Shown here piece by piece: positions 11,360-23,953 of a stretch of 64,000 nt of DNA. The position numbers and the translations under genes were made by a program. Below the pieces are notes generated by a model, which saw only the letters and a list, made by a program, of their open reading frames with translations, had not been told where the DNA came from and did no database searches. Position 1 is the stretch's first letter, and each line of letters begins with the position of its first letter. The stretch comes from Limnanthes douglasii subsp. nivea. Lineage: Eukaryota; Streptophyta; Magnoliopsida; Brassicales; Limnanthaceae. The stretch is taken from positions 142,148,973 to 142,212,972 of the forward strand of contig JAUPFV010000004.1 of NCBI GenBank assembly GCA_036936605.1, given 5' to 3'.

Positions 11360-11670
11360 AAGGAAGGATTCAGCGGGGATCGGGGTGGCTAAAACAGGGT
11401 CTGAGGACGCGGGACAGGAGTAAAGGGTTTTGAGTTAGATCCCCAAATCAAGCCGGCATGTCGGTATTCCTCGGCTCGGTCTCCGATGCTAGCCCACTCT
11501 TTGAAGCTCCACACAGGCTTTTTCTTTTTCTTGGTTGATGTAGGCTTCGGATACCTGGGTTTCATGCAAACATTCTCTTCTCAAGGATGGTCGGACAACA
11601 CTCTTATAAATGGTCTGGCAAGCACTTTCTCTCTCTAGAATGCCTCTGAGAGAAATCAAGAATTGTGGAG

Positions 11671-11680
11671 TATTTATAGG
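11671..11680 (-). promoter_or_regulatory. TATA box of the E1 antisense gene
   Basis: The minus strand reads CCTATAAATA, followed by a CT-rich leader (TTTCTCTCAGAGG, then AGAGAGAGAAAG), about 310 bp upstream of the antisense ATG at 11359. E2 has CTATAAATA at 38678-38686 upstream of its antisense ATG. Shared placement supports a separate promoter for the antisense gene. Confidence 0.5.
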
Positions 11681-12205
11681 CAAGGTTGAATGATCGGGGG
11701 ATACCAATCGACAAAAACACAGCGGGAAGACGAAGAGTCTCCCTAAGAGCCTAGTCTTGCAAAGATGCATCCTGTAAGACGGTGACACGTGTCGACCACC
11801 CTCTGACGAAGACTAACCTAGGCTACCCCCCTCGAACCAACTGATGATATGGGCCTTCGCAACTGTATCCACTGAGAAAAGCCGGCCCACCACAGAGAAG
11901 CCCGGGACAGATAAAGAACCGGCCCATCACGGAGAGGCCTGGGGTCAGAATCTCGAAAGAACGTGGGAACCAACCTGACTCAGAGCTATGAACATCGGGT
12001 AAGAAAAATCCAGCAGAGCCTGAGTATTGCCTTCGGGAGTGCCGACGAACGACCGAAGGTCAGGTCGGGACAAACGGCGCTGTGGGACGTCCGACGCAAG
12101 AGGAAAAAGAATAAATCCAAAGATAGGCCATTGGCTCGAGGCGCAGGGGGCAGCGGATGACAGGTGTGGGTTCGGCAGTAAGTCTTCGCTCCTAATATTC
12201 CCGAA

Positions 12206-12219
12206 GACTGGGGGGCTAC
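12206..12219 (+). other. E1 polypurine tract
   Basis: GACTGGGGGGCTAC directly precedes the 3' LTR start at 12220. This is the expected place for the plus-strand primer, and G-rich tracts of this form are usual in Tat elements. Confidence 0.7.
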
Positions 12220-12532
12220 TGATAAGGGTAGAATTCGCCAAATGTAAATAATGAGGATTTAATTGTGAATAAGAGTTGCCTGATGTAGTTATTAAGGAAT
12301 TTAGGATTTCTCGGGGACCAATGTGTAAATATAGTACTTACTAAGGGGCCTGATTAAATATGTAAACAACCCACTAAGGATTCAAGCGGGTCCACCTTAT
12401 TTTAGTATAAAAGATGACCCACTTTCTTGGTAGGTGGGACATTGAATATTATTCTATTACATTCTCTTTCTCTCTCTAGTCATATCAAGCTCAAGATCCA
12501 GAATATTCTTCTAAACAATTATTGACTCATCA
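12220..12532 (+). repeat. E1 3' LTR (313 bp)
   Basis: TGATAAGGG to ACTCATCA, matching 1734-2061 with 7 substitutions (all transitions) and lacking 15 bp. Confidence 0.95.
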
Positions 12533-13323
12533 GGTTTCTCTCTAGAAACTAGCCGTTTGTATTTTCCCTTCCTCTCTTGGTTAACAACTTTCTGATTGCC
12601 TTTGTGTCTCTCTTAATATTTAGATAATGATTTTCTAATATTTGTAGAAAATAGAAAATAACAAATGAAGAACATACATATACTTGATTTATAAAAAGCT
12701 TTTGGTCGACGGAAACTTGAGTGGGAAGTTTCTTCAAATGACATGAGATTTGAGACACATTTTAGTACATTTTACTGAAAATATTATTTCTATGATTAAA
12801 TACTTTTATACTTTTTTGATTCCATGGAATCTAATAAGCCTTCAAACTCCATAGGCAAGTAACTAATAATCAAAAGTTTAAATTGATTAAACAATTAGCA
12901 CATTTGAAACATTGACCGACTTTTAAATTATGTGTCGGTCATCTTTTAGTCTAGAAATCTAGTTATAGAATTTTAAATACCTTACAAAAAATTAAATCTC
13001 CATGAAATGTATATTATTTTGTAAAAACATAATTTTCGGAATAAATATATTCGTGCTTACCGTGACAACCAACATAGATCGCCATGATAATTAACGTTGG
13101 CTAGTCATTACTTCAATCTCTACGGGTTTTGTCAAGAGTGTAGCAATTGCTTGCTCCTCCTAGAGCTATTGCCGGAGATAATGAGAAAGGAAAAGCGGAG
13201 AAGCTTGAACTGAAAACGGGCTCACTCTACCTCTACTTGAAATGATATTTCTGAATGTCGTTCTCTTCCTTGAGACTCGGGTCAAGATTTGGGTAAGGTC
13301 CTTGAGACCAGTCTTGTTAGCAC
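12533..13323. other. Flanking sequence without recognisable gene
   Basis: AT-rich sequence continuing the pre-insertion locus of 1-1733. Both strands are closed by frequent stops. I see no conserved domain. Confidence 0.5.
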
Positions 13324-13334
13324 ATTATTATTAC

Positions 13335-13385
<51 letters not shown>
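13324..13385. repeat. (ATT)n microsatellite
   Basis: About 20 near-perfect ATT units with one interruption (TATTACTATT) near the left end. It abuts, and appears to have truncated, the RNase H end of copia-A. Confidence 0.95.
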
Positions 13386-13386
<1 letters not shown>

Positions 13387-16300
13387 CTTAGAACTTCTAA
13401 ATTGTTAGCACATTATAATCTAAGAATTATGTCTATCCCATCTACGATTCACAGTTTTGTGACAAAATTTTGCAGGCAAAATGCCTAGTTGGATGTCTCG
13501 AAACAAGCAACGAACTCCGCTGACCTAGTGGAAGAATCCAATGAGTGTTTGTTTAACAATTTCTATGATATTTTACATTATACTAAAAGTACTATGATGT
13601 CTGAGGTTGAACGACAATCCTCACATCCGGTGAAATCCAATTCAGAATACCCTATCTGACTTCGTATATGTTAACCTGCGATGTTTAGCGTGTTACATAT
13701 ACTAGAGAACTCTCTTGATTTTTTCCCAATGTTCCATCCTTCGATTACTTACATATCCCCTCCACACACCTATTACAAATCAATATATAGCCCTGTACAT
13801 ACTTGAGCATACATCATATTTTCAACAACCAAAACATATGGAACTTTTTGCATTTCCTCAATCTTAAGTTTTATCTTTAGACATTGCTTAGGTCTAAACT
13901 TTTCACCGATGTATGAGTTTCATTTCCCTTGTTGTTAGCCATATCATAACGTTATAACATACTCCTAATATATGCTTCTTGTGATATAATCAAAATTCCA
14001 CGAGATCGATTTTTATGAATTTGAACTCCTAATACAAAAGAAGCATCACCAACTTTTTTTCATATCAAATTTATCCAAAGTAACTTTTTTTGTCTCATGT
14101 AACAATTATTTATAGTTCATCACCAATAATATGCCATCAACATATAGCACTCGAAAGATGAATTTACTCTTACTGAAGTTTTTATACACTTATGTGGTGC
14201 AACTGCCCAAACGCTTACTTAAGCCATAAATAGACTTATTTAGTTTGCATACCGTCAAACTTGGATCATCGGAGACAAAATTTTCAGGTTGCATCATATA
14301 GATTATTTTATTAATGTCTTCATTAAGAAAAATGATCTTTACATCCATTTGATGGAGCTCAAGGTTGAAATGTGCAACTGATTCCATAATTATCCGAAAG
14401 GAATCCTTTGATGAAACCAGAGATAAAGTCTTTTTGAAGTCAATCCCTTCACATTAAGTAAAACCTTTAGCTACAAATCATGCTTTATGTATATCCACAT
14501 AAACCATAGAATCTCGTTTGGTTTTAAAAATCCTTTTATATCCAATCATATCTTTCCTTTAGGTAATGAAACAAGCTCCCTTGCCATGTTATGTTGCACC
14601 AATTTAAACTCTTCATTCATTGCTTTAATCCACAATTGAGAATTATAATTTCTCATAGCTTCGCGAATACTTAAAGGATCTTGTTATGTTGTACCATAAA
14701 ATTTCTCATGTTATTGAAGGTACACTATATACTCTCAAGATATAACACTATTATTTTCTCTAGTAGATCTCCGTAAATTCATAATTTATTCAGTTTGCAG
14801 TTGAACTTCTTGAAGATGTAGAGTTTGATCTTCATGAACGACTTCATTTTTCTCTACTGCAACAACTTTATTTTTTCAATATGGACAACATCCACAGGTG
14901 GGAGATTAACACAATCTTGAGTATCCATAAGTTTTAACAAATCCAAAATGATTGTTATCCTTATAAATACCATATCTTCATTTGATACCAAATTATCATT
15001 GTTAGAACCTTCATAAATTTCTAACGATTATTCTTTAAAATAAATGGTTGTTACTAAATTCTTCGCCCCAAACTCTATATACTCAAATCAATTTGATGTA
15101 CCGTCTCACATATAATCTTAATGGAAATATCATTAAACGTAAAAATCATACTATTCCATGGGATATCTGATGAAATAAATATTAACCATTTTGGAGTCCA
15201 GTTTCTTTCATTCAGCCTATAAGGCTTCGCTTCAGCTAGACACCCACAAACATGCAAATGATTTGGACTAGATTTATGCCCATTCTAAATTTCATACGGT
15301 GTCATAATAGTTTCTTTTGTCACAACTCTAATAAGAAAGTAGGTTGGACACTTTATTGCTACTCATCATGGTGATATAAGCAATGTTGAATGACTAATCA
15401 TACTTCTTACCATATCCTTTAATGTACCGTTTTGTCTCTCAGACGAACCCAACATCATGTACTGAGGGACTATTCAACATTCCTTTAGAAAATTTACAAA
15501 CGACCCATGACATTGTTCACCTGAATCGTCGTATCTCTCGTAATATTCATCACCATGGTCCGTTCAGACGTACTTATATCTTTACCAAGATATTTTCAAT
15601 ATCGATCTTAAAGTCTTTGCACTTTCCAATTGCGTCTGACTTTCTATGAAAAAGATATTGATATTTTTAATGTAAAAATCGTCAATGAAAGGTACGAGAT
15701 ATCATTGGTCATTCCAAGATGTTGTAGGGAACGATCCCCATATGTTTGTATGTATCAATTCCAAGACCTATTTCGCTCTGTACGCATCTAATATTTTCAC
15801 CGTGGTTTGTTTACCTATTATACATTCAACGGAAATGTTGAATTTTAAGAAATCCAGCCCACCCAATGAAGCTTCTGAAACAAGATTTTCAATTATATTT
15901 TTAGAAATGAGACTTAATCACTTTTTCAAAAGTTTTAGTGAATTTATTAGTTTACAATTCAGTTTTCTGGATATATACTACTTTTATTATATCTTTATGA
16001 TCTTTTGTAGTATTCAATAAATACAAGTTATCATTTGTTATTAACTTTCTTGAACCAACAATATTACCATGTAAATAAGTAGATAAACTTTTATTTCCAT
16101 ATAAACATGAATAACTCAATTTGTCTAATAACATAAGTAAAATCAAATTCCTTACAAAAGAACTTACATGCAATAAGTATTTTAAACATAAGAAATGCCA
16201 ATTAGTAAGAAATAAAAAAGAAAATGAACTAAACACGAACTCTTATCAGTTGTATAGATGAATGTTTCACCTTTACTTAGGCTTTGGTTTCTGATCGTAG

Positions 16301-17896
16301 CGTATAAAGGAATACAAACGTGAGTGTTTGCAGCTATGTCAACCCATCATGTATTTCTCGTCACTGAAATTAAATTGATCTCAGAACATACCATAAAAGT
16401 GAAAATACCTTTAACTAACATCATAACTCTTTATTTTCACATTCTTTCTTCAAGTGTCTCGATTTCTCACAATAGAAGTACCACTCTTTACAAGATACAA
16501 TGTTGTTCTTCTTTTATCCTAAACTCAATGGCCATTCATATGAACATTCATTCTTTCTATTAATTCCTTTACATAGATTAAAGTTTCCCCTATCAAGAAT
16601 GGGTGCCTTTTTTCCTACCGGGTTGTAGAGATACAAATTTGCTAATATTAACAAACAACAAATAGCCAAAATATCACTTAACATATAACATTTAACATAT
16701 AACCATAACATGATAAAACATAATCTTACAATATTAATAAGATGATTTTGAAAAATCATATTAATTTATATACGTATGAGTTTGAGCATAATCAATGTTG
16801 AAACTACTAATGGAATTAACTAAAAGAGCCCATTATTGAAACGATTTTCCTAGTTCAGTTCTTAATGACCAATTCATAAAATAATTAACTCACTTATAAG
16901 ATTAACTATGTGAAGTGTTAAACTTATTTTGATAGATTAAAGTTCATATACTTGTCAATCAAAAACCTTGTCAAAACTCTAAAATAAATTAATTCACTAA
17001 TAGGAAATAATTTGTCTATATATATATATATTATTCTTGCTTATTTATCCAAATTTGGACAATTTCAAACATGATAAATATATTTTTGCACACAACTACA
17101 TATACACTTGAGATCAAAACAATATCATATAGTCATTTAGGGATTTAATACTTAATTTAACATAGAACAAAAGTTTTGGAAACAGGTCTCGAGTTTGATT
17201 GTTGCCAAGATTAGCCAAATCACGAACAACCAAAACAATAGCTTTAAATCATTAAATTTTCATAACAAGTCTTGACTAGATTGCAACCAGACCAACCTGA
17301 TCGCGACCAATAAAAACATAAGCTATTTTTCATAGAAATTATTGACTTGATCGTGGCCAACAAAAATAAAAGTTATTACAAATAAAAAATTCCATGCATT
17401 ATCACGATCAAGAATGGGTGGATCACGACAAGCACTTGAAAATTTAGTTTGCCACGATGAATACCCCTTTGATCAGAAAATTTCAACGTCTAACCACAAT
17501 CAAGAGGGTGCTGATTGCGGCAAACTGGCCGATTGTTCGATTTTCCATGATCAGCACTCCCTTGAACATAACAAAGAGCACCTAAAGTGGATTCTCAACC
17601 GTAGTTATAGTGTTTTCCACGATCAAACACTTCATAAACACTGAACAAACTTCCGGAAGCCGGCCGAAATCCATCTTTCCTTATCCTAAATTATGAAACT
17701 AAAAGCCTTATACGTGTCATCTACTTGAATTCAATTAAAAACATGCGTCACTATTCACGTTTCTAACCAACCAAAGCATCGATCAATTCTCAAAATTCTG
17801 TACCATTTACAGAAAATTAAATCAACATGCTTTATTCGTCGTTCTAAAATTCTAAAAATTAAGAACTCTACTATATAGGGAGGCTCGGATACCAAT
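13386..17896 (-). mobile_element. copia-A: decayed Ty1/copia retrotransposon internal region
   Basis: On the minus strand the domains occur in copia order though every frame is broken. A PBS-like ATTGGTATCCGAGCC is at 17896-17882. A zinc-knuckle remnant (YCEKSRHLKKEC) is near 16490-16440. The protease remnant WVDIAANTH (normally WVDTGATTH) is near 16345-16320. The integrase C-terminal part (NGTLKDMVRSMISHSTL, then HLHVCGCLAEAKPYRLNER) lies about 15560-15190. RT has HQMDVKIIFLNEDI and CKLNKSIYGL at 14390-14190 and LYVDGILLV near 14140, with the YVDD motif now YVDG. The RNase H remnant (EFVACFETSN) is near 13480. I could not find LTRs. It is the oldest-looking LTR element in the window. Confidence 0.8.
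17882..17896 (-). other. copia-A primer-binding-site remnant
   Basis: ATTGGTATCCGAGCC on the minus strand differs by one base from the initiator-Met tRNA type PBS (TGGTATCAGAGCC) and marks the 5' end of the internal region. Confidence 0.6.
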
Positions 17897-19439
17897 TATT
17901 TAAAGAAACATTTTTATAATTACCTTAAAACCCCCATAAGTAGAGTCTAATCTTATAAACAAAGGTAGAAGATACTTACAGGATGTAGCAAATATTTTTA
18001 GTTTTCAGATCATCAAGTTCCTTGATGATGATCTTGGTTGAAACTTTATGCTTGATATTGGTTCTTCCAATGGTAACCAACCTCTGGTTTTTCTATATTG
18101 CAAGAAAATTATCAAAAACGATTTTTCAATGATGTTACTTTGTTGTCTCTCGAAATTGAGTTCGTAATCGTCAAAGTGATTCTCACTAATGGAAAATAGT
18201 TTATTATTTGTGTCAACGGTTTGTAACTCCCATTACATTATTAATTCATTTTAATGAATAATTAATACTAAAGTAACATCTTGTTAATTTTTTTTAATAA
18301 ACTAATAATATAATATTAAATATTAAAGCAATAACTCATTAAACCTATAAGCCAAATGAAAACCAACTATTGTTAAGTTACCACTCTTAGAGAACATAAC
18401 TTGTTAATATTTTAATTTCGAAAATAATCCTAAAAGTTTACGTTTTCTTTAAGTTGTTTATTTATGAATCAAGTCCTTCACAATATTCAGAATTAACCTG
18501 ATACCTATATATTTATCTTATTGGTCAATTATTTTGTTTATGATCACTTTTATTGGACTAATATTGATGATAATCAAATACACCAATAATTATGTGATGA
18601 TCGAACTCAATGGGAAAATTTTAACATAAATGATTTGTGAAATCAACATTTATATGTATTACTATATTTCAGAATAGTATATACGAAAACACTCGTATTT
18701 GTTTTAACTCATATGCGAGTTAAATTTATTTGCGAAATGATAAGTTTGAAATAAGACTTAAATTTATTTGCAAAACATGAGTTAAACTTATTTGCGAAAG
18801 ATAAGCTTAAATGACTTACGAAATCAAGATTTGCAAAATAAGTTTTAAACAATTATTTTTATATGTATCAGGTATGAATAAAAAAATATTTAAATATATC
18901 ACGTATGGATCATGTTCTATTCGTTCTAAAAATAGTGTTTTGAAATATTTTTTAAATATAGTTTTTTATTTATAAATACAAAAAATAAAAGTAAAAATTA
19001 ATTTTAGCTTCTAAATTAATTAGTGAATTGTATTTCTCCAATAAAAATTAAGTTAAATAGAATATAAAATGTAGAAATTATAAATTTATTAAATAATAGA
19101 TGGTAACAATTTTTTTGATTGAATACTATTTTTTATTTATCATAATTGGAGTTTAATATAATATAATTTTTATTTGTTTATAAAATTATGTGAAATGAAG
19201 CCTCGTATCAAAGACTCAATCATCTGGTCTTTTATCCCCTAATGGTAATTAAATACTAAAGGGTTTTGAAATTGTTTTAGATCAAAAGGAAATACATCTT
19301 ATCTTTTTGGCAGGATCTGAAACTCTTTTACTCCTAAGAAATGCTCTCGTCTTCTCTGGAGAATTTTGAACAAATGAATTTTAGTTGACTTTATTGTCTA
19401 GAAAAAAAAACTTTAACCTAGCATATAAGTGGCAATTCT
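17897..19439. other. AT-rich stretch without recognisable gene
   Basis: The first few hundred bases should contain the copia-A 5' LTR, but no second copy was found to define it. Around 18700-18840 there are three imperfect copies of a unit containing TTAAATTTATTTGCGAAA. Nothing else is recognisable. Confidence 0.4.
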
Positions 19440-20265
19440 GTGAAATTCAGAATCAATCCAACATTATTTTGTTAATTGTAACATTGTGCGGGAAGTGTGG
19501 CAATATTTGGAAGGTCTTCTTGGAATCCTATTAACCAGAAATATGACTCTACTCACTTGATTAGAAATTGGTTCTGGACCAACGATAAAAAGGTCTAGTC
19601 GAAAATCTATTATTTCTCCAATAATATGATGGGTAACTTGGAACATAAGGAACAAAGCTAAGCATAAAAATATAACTGCAATATCAACACTATGATTGAG
19701 CATGTAAATTTATTCTATCTAATTTAGACAGGACAAGACTTATGTAGAGATCTCACTGGAGCAAGAACACTAAAGCTGCTCCAGAGTTAGGCTGCATTCA
19801 TAATTTAAATAGTCCTAACAACTGCTTGGATATCAAGTGGATTCCTCCAAAATCAAACATATTCAAGTTAAATACAAATGATTGTAGTACTCTATCAAAT
19901 GAAGCGAATGGTGAGGGATTAGTCATAGATGTTCAATGTGACCTAATAGCTGCTTTTGGTAGAAGTTACAAGAAATAATCATCTATTATAGCTGAAATTC
20001 ATGCTTTACTTGATGATCCAATCTTTTCTAATCAGATGAAAATAATGACATTAGACATTGAAAGTAACTCAAATATATCGATTGATATATTGGCCATAGA
20101 TAAGTGTTCTTTGTATTTGGAATCAATATTAAATTATTGCAGAGCTCTAGTTTATCCCAATATGCCAATCAAGCACATTTTTAGGGAGCATAACCTGACA
20201 ATTGACTGGTCGACCAAATGGAGTATAAAATCTAAAGACAATTTTGATTACAACCAAAGTTAGAT
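19440..20265 (+). pseudogene. LINE-A: C-terminal remnant of an L1-type LINE ORF2 (linker and RNase H-like domain)
   Basis: The plus strand shows pieces of the plant LINE C-terminus in the right order. A reverse-transcriptase zinc-binding tail (CNIVREVWQYLEGLL, about 19478) comes first, then the linker WWVTWNIRNKAKHKN (about 19628-19680). The RNase H-like domain follows: IKWIPPKSNIFKLN (about 19837) and NGEGLVIDVQCDLIAAFGRS. ESNSNISIDILAIDK (about 20055) and IKHIFREHN (about 20167) complete it. Many stops and shifts. The upstream RT and endonuclease are missing. Confidence 0.65.
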
Positions 20266-21306
20266 TCCCGCTCAGCTAAGTGTTATTGTCATCCTTGAAA
20301 GTTTAAGGTCAAGTTATCTTAGAATAAAATATTTAGAGGATTGATAATTTGATTCTTATTCCATTTAATTTACAGTTCACTAACAAATATAAGCAGGAGC
20401 ATCCTGACTTCTGTCTATCTGTAGACTCTATTTATCTTTGTAAGGTTCGAATTGGACAGAGATTAAGATGATTCAAAATGAAAGATATTCAAACTAAAGT
20501 ACGAAAGAACTGGAATAAAGCAAAAGAATAGATCAAAAACATATAAAGTCATATTTAAAAAATAAAAATAAAGGATTATCTGAAATCAAGGATTATCTGA
20601 AATCGTCGAGGTTTCCCATAAGATCTTGTCTCATAAGAACTTTTTTCGTTTTTGTGATCTAAAACCACTGGAAAATATCAAGCTTATTTTATAAGAAAAT
20701 AGGGCTTCGTAATAAAACCAAAATATGAAACAATTGAACCTGAATTGTTTGAAGTTTTTCATTCAGAGTCATAAAAGTTCTTAAACTAAAGCAAAAACTA
20801 AGATTTAGATGATATACAGCTTTAAGAAAATCCTCATCAAAGTTAATTCTCTGAGTCCATCAGTATATTTATATACTTTAAGACTTCTATCTCAGAGTTT
20901 TTTTTATCTTGGCCAAGTATTACAAAAATGATAGAATCTGTAGATTTTAATAATAACGTCAACCTAAAAATTTATTTTCATCTCTCGCTATTAAGATTAC
21001 TCTGTATTTAAGTCCAAATAGATCTAGGGCATGTAAATCATTAGTTATGTATACAAATAAAATTTTATTTATTGTTTAACAAATAAAATGATATGAAATG
21101 GTAATCGGATAATTTTATCCATCAAATGCTAACCCATAAAATTAATAGTATATTATTATTATTATCGAAATTTATTATATAAATTACAATATATCATCAT
21201 ACAAAGATAATTCTTAATTTAAAAATTGAATAAATTTGTTAAGATAATTTGTTTAAATAATAATAATATATTATTACTATTATTATTATTGTATGATTAT
21301 CTAATT
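20266..21306. other. AT-rich stretch without recognisable gene
   Basis: Includes a direct 18-bp repeat (AAGGATTATCTGAAATC twice near 20570-20600) and short ATT-rich microsatellites near 21150 and 21260-21290, the latter at the truncated end of copia-B. No coding signal seen. Confidence 0.4.
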
Positions 21307-22878
21307 CTAGTGCCTGAATCTCATGTTGCATTGTCTTTCTCCAATCAGGGTGCCACATAGCCTCTCAGAATGGCTTAGGCTCATCCTAAAGGTAATAGAT
21401 GCAAGAAAAGAGCGGTGTGCCAACTGGAAACAAGAACTTTCTATATAATGAGTGAGAGGATAAGACATACTGTGATCTAGAGATGGACTGGAACCAGTAG
21501 CATGAGGAATGGATGGTGCTGAATGTATTATTGTATTCATCACAAAGTCCTTCAAACGAGTAGAAGGAATTTTACTACGCTTTCCTCGTCCAAATATGAA
21601 GAAATGCCTAGAGTATCTAAAACTACTGGCATATCTGAGACACCACTGCCACCAACCGGAGGTGGAGATTGTGCATCACCATCCTCGGTAACCTCCGTCA
21701 GTGGCACTACCACAGGGACGCTGCCCTCCAGCGACTCCATGTCTTCAATCGACGATACCTTCTCAACTTCCTCCCAAAACTCCAGAGCAGTAGTAGGAGG
21801 TGTAGTTGACCACAGTCTTAGGACAAACCAACTTAGAGAGCACATTAACAGATGCAAATGGAAATATATGATCAAGAACTTTCACATCACAGGAGAAAAA
21901 ATAATATTGACTTTCCAAATCATATAATTTCTAGCCTTTCTTGCCATACAGGTAGCCCATAAAAACACACCGATGACTACGACTCAAAAATTTGTCACCC
22001 TTAGAACTCTGATCATGTACATAACACAGACACCCAAACACATGAAGCTCAGAAAAAATAAGAGGCACACTAAAAAACATCTTAAATGGAGTCTTGGAAC
22101 CCAAAATTGAGAATAGGTTCTATTAATCAAATACCCGACAATTAAAATACACTCCCCCCAAAATTTAACAGGTAAGTTACCCTGAAACCTAAGAGCACAT
22201 GCAACATTCAAAATATGTCTATGTTTCGTTCAACCCTACCATTCTGCTGAGGAGTACCCACACATGAAGATTGAAAAATAATACTCAACTCATCAAAACA
22301 CGACGCACAAAGAAAAATTCAGTGCCATTGTAACTACGCACTGTCTTAACAACCCTATTAAATTGTTTCTTAGCCATTGCGATAAACTGTAAGAACATGG
22401 AAGTTACTTCTGTTTTCTCAGACAACAAATAAATCCATACAACACGGGAGTAATCATCAACAATAATGAGAAAATATCGCGCACCACAGGAAGACAAAGT
22501 ATGATATGGAACCCATAAATCACAATGAATTAATCCAAAGCAAGCAGACGCTTTTGAATCACTAACATAAAAACACTCACGAGTCTGTTTAGCGCGAAAA
22601 CAAACATCACACGGGTGAGCTACACTTCTATCAGTAGTGGAAGAAACAAAAGGTAAAGATTGAATTATCTTAGCTGAGGGATGTCCCAACCTACGGTGCC
22701 ACAACTCAACATCACTATCAACCACTACAACACTACAGACTTTGGTCTTCAAAGCACCGCTGACGTAGTACATTCCACCTCTCCGCTCACCCAGTCCAAT
22801 CACAGTCCCTGATCGTCGGTCCTGAATAACATAACCATACTTAACACAACAAAAACTACAGTAGACATCATCAGTCAA
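21307..22878 (-). pseudogene. copia-B integrase and RT N-terminal linker (broken)
   Basis: From 22878 the frame carries the GAG-pre-integrase box (ELWHRRLGHPSAKI), the zinc-binding CDVCFRAKQTRECF, and the integrase core start IHCDLWVPYHTLSSCGARYF with VDDYSRVVWIYLL. The second catalytic position reads VRSYNGTEF where VRSDNGTEF is usual, so that Asp is Tyr. After a break at 22285 the integrase C-terminal part continues ([23 protein letters not shown], 22190-22120). An acidic linker follows (21875-21552), then YPLTHYIESSCF and the degenerate start of RT (21555-21307). Confidence 0.85.
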
Positions 22879-22887
22879 GTGGAATAC

Positions 22888-23910
22888 TTAAAAAAGATTA
22901 CAAGTAAGCTTGGGAACCAAAAATACATTATGCAACAACAACTGACAAGATAAACGTACACTACCACAATGTGTAGCAGTAACCTGAGAACCATCGGGTA
23001 AAGATACTACAATTGCTGGCATAACAGTAACATTGTGCACTAGAGAGATGTCACCTGTCATTATATTAGAAGCCTCAGTATTAATAATCCAAGGGGTACT
23101 GAACAACTCACTACCCAGAAGTTCATCAGTCTGGGAAACTTTGTCTGCTGAAAGAAGGGAAATCAACTGTTGCAACTGATTAGAAAGACGAGAAGACTCG
23201 CTAGCAGGTAACTCGATAATAACCACAGTCGAAGGACCCACAATGGTTATCCCAACCCTCGTGCTGCCCGGAATTGGAGCGTCTCCGCCAGGTGGTCCAC
23301 GCGAACCTCCCTCTGCACGACCATAAAATGAAGTAACGCGTGGACGTTTCACCCAGCTTGCAGGATACCCATGTTTGGTGTAGCAATTGGATTCCTCATG
23401 GCCAATTTTGTGACAATAAGTACAAAAGTGCTGAGAATAATGTGTGGTAACAAAGAAGTACCTCAAGGAGTAGACTAAACCACAAATGCCATCGGGGCCT
23501 TTGAAAAAATACCAGAAAAATGTCGGGGATGAGAAAACAAACAAGACTACACTGGTAATACATCGGCGCAAGAGGAACACGACCAGAAATACGTTGATCT
23601 CAAGAGAATAAAGGCCAGAAATACGTCGACTGATGAAGGCTGCGCTGGAAACACGTCGGTGCAAGAGGGACAAGACCGAAAATACATCGGTCTTGAGAGA
23701 ACAAAAACCTGAAACACGTCGGTTGATGAAAGCTACACTGGAAACACGTCGGCTGATGAAGGCTGCACCAGAAACATGTCGGGTGATGAAGGTTGTGCTG
23801 GAAACACGTCGACGCAACGCGAAAAAGACCAGAAATATGTCGGTCTTGAGAGAACAAAAGCCCGATAAAAGTCGGCTGATGAAGGCTATACCGGAAACAC
23901 GTCGGCGCAA
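22888..23910 (-). pseudogene. copia-B gag remnant: repeat-encoded N-terminus, zinc knuckle and dead protease
   Basis: A 340-codon open minus frame. The first ~115 residues are encoded by tandem DNA repeats and are unlike any gag capsid I know. Next come a CCHC knuckle (CTYCHKIGHEESNC, about 23409-23370), a Gly-rich segment, a coiled linker (SNQLQQLISLLSADK) and the protease region. Its active site reads W-I-I-N-T-E-A-S where WIIDTGAS is usual, so it is inactive. The ordinary capsid domain between PBS and knuckle is absent. Confidence 0.7.
23561..23910. repeat. Tandem repeats (~30-33 bp) in place of copia-B gag
   Basis: Roughly ten units on the plus strand share GAAACACGTCGG followed by one of three tails: CTGATGAAGGCTGCACC, TCTTGAGAGAACAAAA, or a GCAAGAGGGACAAGACC-like tail. 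Both strands stay open through the array (minus 340 codons, plus 94 codons from 23633). Confidence 0.8.
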
Positions 23911-23940
23911 TGGGTAAATTTTGGAGGCTAGGGTTTTAGA

Positions 23941-23953
23941 GGCTCTGATACCA
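23941..23953 (-). other. copia-B primer-binding site
   Basis: TGGTATCAGAGCC on the minus strand, immediately after the LTR end; complementary to the initiator-Met tRNA 3' end as in most Ty1/copia elements. Confidence 0.85.

Larger units (their letters stand above)
1734..12532 (+). mobile_element. E1: Ty3/gypsy LTR retrotransposon, Tat lineage, near full length
   Basis: The element is 10,799 bp, bounded by LTRs that begin TGATAAGGG and end ACTCATCA. Order: 5' LTR, PBS, gag-protease, in-frame UAG, RT-RNase H-integrase, 93-bp tandem repeats, long antisense ORF, PPT, 3' LTR. Integrase after RNase H makes it Ty3/gypsy. The gag CxxH..H..C signature, the absence of a chromodomain and the extra antisense ORF fit the Tat (Ogre/Retand/Grande/RIRE2-like) lineage. 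Flanks are AGTTT (1729-1733) and GGTTT (12533-12537), a 4-of-5 target-site duplication. LTRs differ by 7 transitions in 313 aligned bases plus a 15-bp indel (hand count, about 2.2%), so insertion is recent. Several stops and one frameshift make the coding part non-functional as it stands. Confidence 0.95.

Noticed and set aside
17160..17640. Tandem repeat with GATCGYGRCCAA
   Set aside because: Only loosely repeated words; no regular period could be established by eye.
23633..23917. 94-codon plus ORF over the copia-B repeats
   Set aside because: Opposite strand of the repeat array; the minus frame joins to a real zinc knuckle.
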